This document shows positions 61,645-64,000 of a DNA stretch of 64,000 bases, one piece after another (position 1 is the first letter of the stretch; each line of letters begins with the position of its first letter). The stretch comes from Arthrobacter sp. NicSoilB4 (GTDB taxonomy: Bacteria; Actinomycetota; Actinomycetes; Actinomycetales; Micrococcaceae). A program made the translations under genes and the position numbers. The stretch spans positions 2,852,001 to 2,916,000 of the forward strand of contig NZ_AP024653.1 of assembly GCF_019977335.1 (NCBI RefSeq), read 5' to 3'. The notes beneath the pieces are model-generated. The model ran no database searches, had not been told where the DNA came from, and saw only the letters and a list, made by a program, of their open reading frames with translations.

Positions 61645-62583
61645 TCAGCCCTGCTCGGCCACGAGCTGGAGGACACCGAAGACGGGATCCTGCTCCAGGA
61701 TCCGCACGTCGGTGATCCCCGCGGCGGCCAGGGCGGTGCGGAAGGATTCCTGCAGCCGCGGAACGTTCATGCCCAGTCCGCTGCCCAGGATCACCGGGCC
61801 GTCGATACCGAGTTGCCTGACCGTCTGCTCTGCGAGCCCGGCCAGGTCACGGCCGGCCTGGTCCACGAGTTCCTGGCTCGCAGTGTGTCCGGCGGCGGCA
61901 GCGTCGACCACGAGCCGGGCCTTGTCGGCCCAGTACCGGCGTCCGGTGTCCGGTGAATGGAAGAGCGCGATCAGCTTGTTGGGGTCGTCAACACCGCAGG
62001 AGGCCAGCAGCGCGGTGGTCAGTTCGTCCGGTTCCAGCCCCTGATTCATCCGGCGCAGGCTGTGCCGGACGGCTTCCCGGCCCAGCCAGTACCCGCTGCC
62101 CTCGTCGCCCAGGAGATACCCCCAGCCGCCGGCGCGGGCCTCCTCCCCGAGGCTGTTCCGCCCCCAGGCAGCCGATCCGGTGCCCCCGATGACAGCCACC
62201 CCGGTGCTCGCACCTCCCGCGGCCAGCAGAAGCCGCGAATCGTGGACCACGGTGATCCGGGCGCCCGGCACGTGCGGCGCGATCAGCGCGGCGAGCGCCT
62301 CGGCGTCGGCGTCGGTATCGATGCCGCCTGCTCCGGCATAGACCTGGGCGACGGTTCCGCCGCCGATCCTGCCAAAGAGCTCGGCGAGGTGCAGTGCCGC
62401 CTCCGCTCGGGTGACGTTTTGGACGTTCGAGCTGCCTACCGATTCGTCGGCCACCACGGCGCCGTCCTCGAAACGGACGCCGCGGGTCTTGGTCCCGCCG
62501 ATATCGAGGCCTATGACGGCGCCGGTCGCAGGAGCAGTGGGGGGAACGGTGTCCGCCGCCGGCGGGATGTCAGAATGGGTCAC
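61645..62583 (-). CDS. BadF/BcrA-type N-acetylglucosamine kinase-like protein
   Basis: The 312-residue sugar-kinase/hsp70/actin-fold protein begins its domain with VIGLDIGGTKTRGVRFEDG (phosphate 1 motif). AVIGGTGSAAWGRN, then GWGYLLGDEGSGYWLGREAV, is characteristic of BadF/BadG/BcrA ATPases related to eukaryotic N-acetylglucosamine kinase. VILGSGLGMN is the adenosine motif. It likely phosphorylates an amino sugar, perhaps recycled from the cell wall. Assignment to GlcNAc is by family resemblance. Confidence 0.8.
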   Translation of the reverse strand: MTHSDIPPAADTVPPTAPATGAVIGLDIGGTKTRGVRFEDGAVVADESVGSSNVQNVTRAEAALHLAELFGRIGGGTVAQVYAGAGGIDTDADAEALAALIAPHVPGARITVVHDSRLLLAAGGASTGVAVIGGTGSAAWGRNSLGEEARAGGWGYLLGDEGSGYWLGREAVRHSLRRMNQGLEPDELTTALLASCGVDDPNKLIALFHSPDTGRRYWADKARLVVDAAAAGHTASQELVDQAGRDLAGLAEQTVRQLGIDGPVILGSGLGMNVPRLQESFRTALAAAGITDVRILEQDPVFGVLQLVAEQG

Positions 62584-62618
62584 CGGAACAGCCTACTGAA
62601 TCACGCACAGGAGTGAGC

Positions 62619-63653
62619 ATGTCGCACGACATCTTCGGTACCCGCATCATTGCCGCCCCGATGGCTGGCGGGACTTCCACCCCGGCGTTCGTGAAGGCCG
62701 TGCATGACGCCGGCGGGCTGGGGTTCCTGGCCGCGGGCTACAAGAGCGTGGCAGCCATGCAGGCGGAGATCCGCAGCGCCCGTGCCGCGGGGACACGGTT
62801 CGGCATGAACCTCTTCGTTCCCGACCCCGCGCAACTGCCACCTTCCGCTGCCCTGCGGCACCAGCTGGAGGAATACCGCGCCAGCCTGCGGCCGGATGCG
62901 CTGCGGTACGGCGCGGACGTCCCGCCGTTGCGGCTGGACGACGACGACCACTGGCACGGCAAGATCGCCGCCCTGCTGGCCGACCCGGTAGAACTGGTCA
63001 GTTTTGCCTTCGGGCTGCCCGGCCCCGATGTTGTCCGGTCGCTGCAGCGGGCGGGCTCCACGGTGCTCGCCACTGTGACTACCGTTGCCGAGGCCCTGGA
63101 GGCCGCCGGGCAGGGCGTCGACGCGCTGGTGGTGCAGCATGCGGGCGCCGGCGGCCACAGTGCCGCCTTCCAGCCGGGCGCCGCCGGGCACCATGACGGC
63201 CGGCCAGGCACGACGGCGGAGCTGGTCGCCCTGGTGCGGTCCGCCGTCGGACTCCCCCTGGTGGCTGCCGGCGGCGTGATGGACCGGGCGGGGCTGGAGG
63301 CCGTCCTGGCCGCGGGGGCCCAGGCTGCCCAGCTGGGCACCGCGTTCCTCCGCACCGACGAGAGCGGCGCCCGGCAACTGCACAAGGATGCCCTCGCCAG
63401 CCCGCGGTTCACGGAGACCCGGCTCACGCTGGCTTTCACCGGTCGGCCGGCACGGGCGCTCGTCAACGAGTTCGTCCTTGACCACCCCGATGCCCCGGAG
63501 TCCTACCCCGCGGTGCACCACCTCACGGCGCCCCTGCGCGCGGCGGCGGCTGCGGCCGGGGACGCGGAGCGGCTGAACCTCTGGGCCGGTGCGGGCTGGC
63601 AGCAGGCCCGGGCGGGTTCCGTGGCGGAGGTCATGGCGGGATTGCTGGTCTGA
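62619..63653 (+). CDS. Nitronate monooxygenase-family flavoprotein
   Basis: The 344-residue TIM-barrel protein matches the 2-nitropropane dioxygenase/NMO family: IIAAPMAGGTSTPAFVKAVH at the N-terminus, HAGAGGHSA (catalytic-His region), then LPLVAAGGVMDRAGLEAVLA for flavin phosphate binding and GTAFLRTDESGA. These FMN enzymes oxidise alkyl nitronates such as propionate 3-nitronate, a toxin. The ATG at 62619 is preferred to the GTG two codons earlier because CAGGAG would otherwise touch the start. It is divergent from the kinase gene and ends at a strong bidirectional terminator. Confidence 0.9.
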   Translation: MSHDIFGTRIIAAPMAGGTSTPAFVKAVHDAGGLGFLAAGYKSVAAMQAEIRSARAAGTRFGMNLFVPDPAQLPPSAALRHQLEEYRASLRPDALRYGADVPPLRLDDDDHWHGKIAALLADPVELVSFAFGLPGPDVVRSLQRAGSTVLATVTTVAEALEAAGQGVDALVVQHAGAGGHSAAFQPGAAGHHDGRPGTTAELVALVRSAVGLPLVAAGGVMDRAGLEAVLAAGAQAAQLGTAFLRTDESGARQLHKDALASPRFTETRLTLAFTGRPARALVNEFVLDHPDAPESYPAVHHLTAPLRAAAAAAGDAERLNLWAGAGWQQARAGSVAEVMAGLLV

Positions 63654-63720
63654 CCGCCCACGACGCCCACCGAGGTTGCCGCCGTCGGGGTCGCAGAGGG
63701 CGCCCGAGGTCGCAGGAAAC

Positions 63721-63756
63721 GTGCGGGATCGCCGGGAGCTTCCGGCGATCCCGCAC
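63721..63756. terminator. Bidirectional intrinsic terminator
   Basis: A perfect 15-bp stem (GTGCGGGATCGCCGG with its complement) closes on GAGCTT between the nitronate monooxygenase gene and the convergent regulator gene. T tracts are weak on both sides. Confidence 0.85.
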
Positions 63757-63810
63757 CCTTCCGGCGAACTGGTGCCACGGGCCCGCTCGGACACCCGGGC
63801 ACGGGCAGGC

Positions 63811-64000
63811 TCAGGTGCCGGAGCGCCCGCGGACGAAGCCGGCGAGCAAGGCAGGGCCCTCGCTGAGCACCAGCTCCCGGAACAGCCGCACCGGGTCCGG
63901 CTCGGCGTCCGCTCCCCCACGCCGTTCCCGCCAGGCCAGGCCGATCTCGCGGAAGGCCAGGCCGGAATCCAAGGCGAGCTCCACCCAGCCCAGGTCGCCG
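63811..64000 (-). CDS. C-terminal end of a probable LysR-family regulator (partial)
   Basis: Sixty-two codons and a TGA stop are visible; the 5' part lies beyond the window. The visible end (LALDSGLAFREIGLAWRERR, then DPVRLFRELVLSEGPALLAG) resembles the last strand and helix of the LysR substrate-binding domain, where a phrase like 'REIGLVWR' precedes the closing helix. No DNA-binding domain can be checked, so the assignment is tentative. It converges on the nitronate monooxygenase gene. Confidence 0.5.
   Translation of the reverse strand, partial: GDLGWVELALDSGLAFREIGLAWRERRGGADAEPDPVRLFRELVLSEGPALLAGFVRGRSGT

Overview
The window is high-GC actinobacterial chromosome. Gene content and order point to Arthrobacter, Pseudarthrobacter or a close relative in the Micrococcaceae. 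The evidence is a gluABCD glutamate transporter, the actinobacterial form of dapD, a sigE / anti-sigma / tatB / mrp neighbourhood, a seven-iron ferredoxin beside dapC, a DUF3117 protein, and many -10 boxes of the TAGNCT type. Much of the left half follows an order I recall from Mycobacterium tuberculosis Rv1201c-Rv1234: dapD, dapE, LOG protein, DivIVA-like, DUF3117, O-methyltransferase, sigE, anti-sigma, tatB, mrp, DUF1003, MgtE/CBS, stress protein. This is therefore mostly conserved core chromosome, not a mobile island. I saw no tRNA, rRNA, transposase, integrase, prophage or CRISPR array.

Layout. 1-6.4 kb: the 3' part of an RNB ribonuclease, a DEAD-box helicase, an orphan DNA methyltransferase, a PHP phosphoesterase and aminopeptidase P. 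6.4-14.2 kb: a stress protein, a soluble MgtE/CBS protein with DUF1003, mrp converging on tatB, the anti-sigma factor and sigE, an O-methyltransferase and DUF3117. 14.4-17.1 kb: an envelope mannosyltransferase-like protein, a DivIVA-domain protein and a LOG phosphoribohydrolase. 17.3-20.6 kb: the gluABCD glutamate importer. 20.7-28.4 kb: lysine/diaminopimelate genes (dapE, dapD, dapC), a lysozyme-like protein, a TetR regulator with an unknown partner gene, citrate synthase and ferredoxin.

28.5-30.7 kb is the unusual part. A dense, irregular array of GGACATG-type repeats, in both orientations and including perfect GGACATGTCC palindromes, lies on both sides of one gene. That gene encodes an AbiEi-like winged-helix domain joined to a DUF559 nuclease domain. 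On the left, a 92-bp near-identical direct repeat with a 145-bp period supplies the last codons and the stop of the neighbouring gene. This gene-plus-repeat locus is the best candidate for something undescribed.

30.7-47 kb: typA, a lipoprotein esterase, then two complete oligopeptide ABC importers in tandem, both on the minus strand. Each has a binding lipoprotein, two permeases and a double ATPase. A PH-domain membrane protein gene lies in the opposite direction inside one of them. 47-55.6 kb: ychF, rmuC, ispH, xseA-xseB, a PPK2 polyphosphate kinase and an alanine-type aminotransferase. 55.7-59.4 kb: a four-gene, translationally coupled glycine betaine/osmoprotectant importer. 59.4-64 kb: rsgA preceded by a short leader ORF with a very strong ribosome binding site, a NUDIX hydrolase, an N-acetylglucosamine-kinase-like protein, a nitronate monooxygenase and the end of a probable LysR gene.

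All assignments rest on reading motifs and order by eye. No database search or folding computation was run. Homologues and gene order in other species are from memory.
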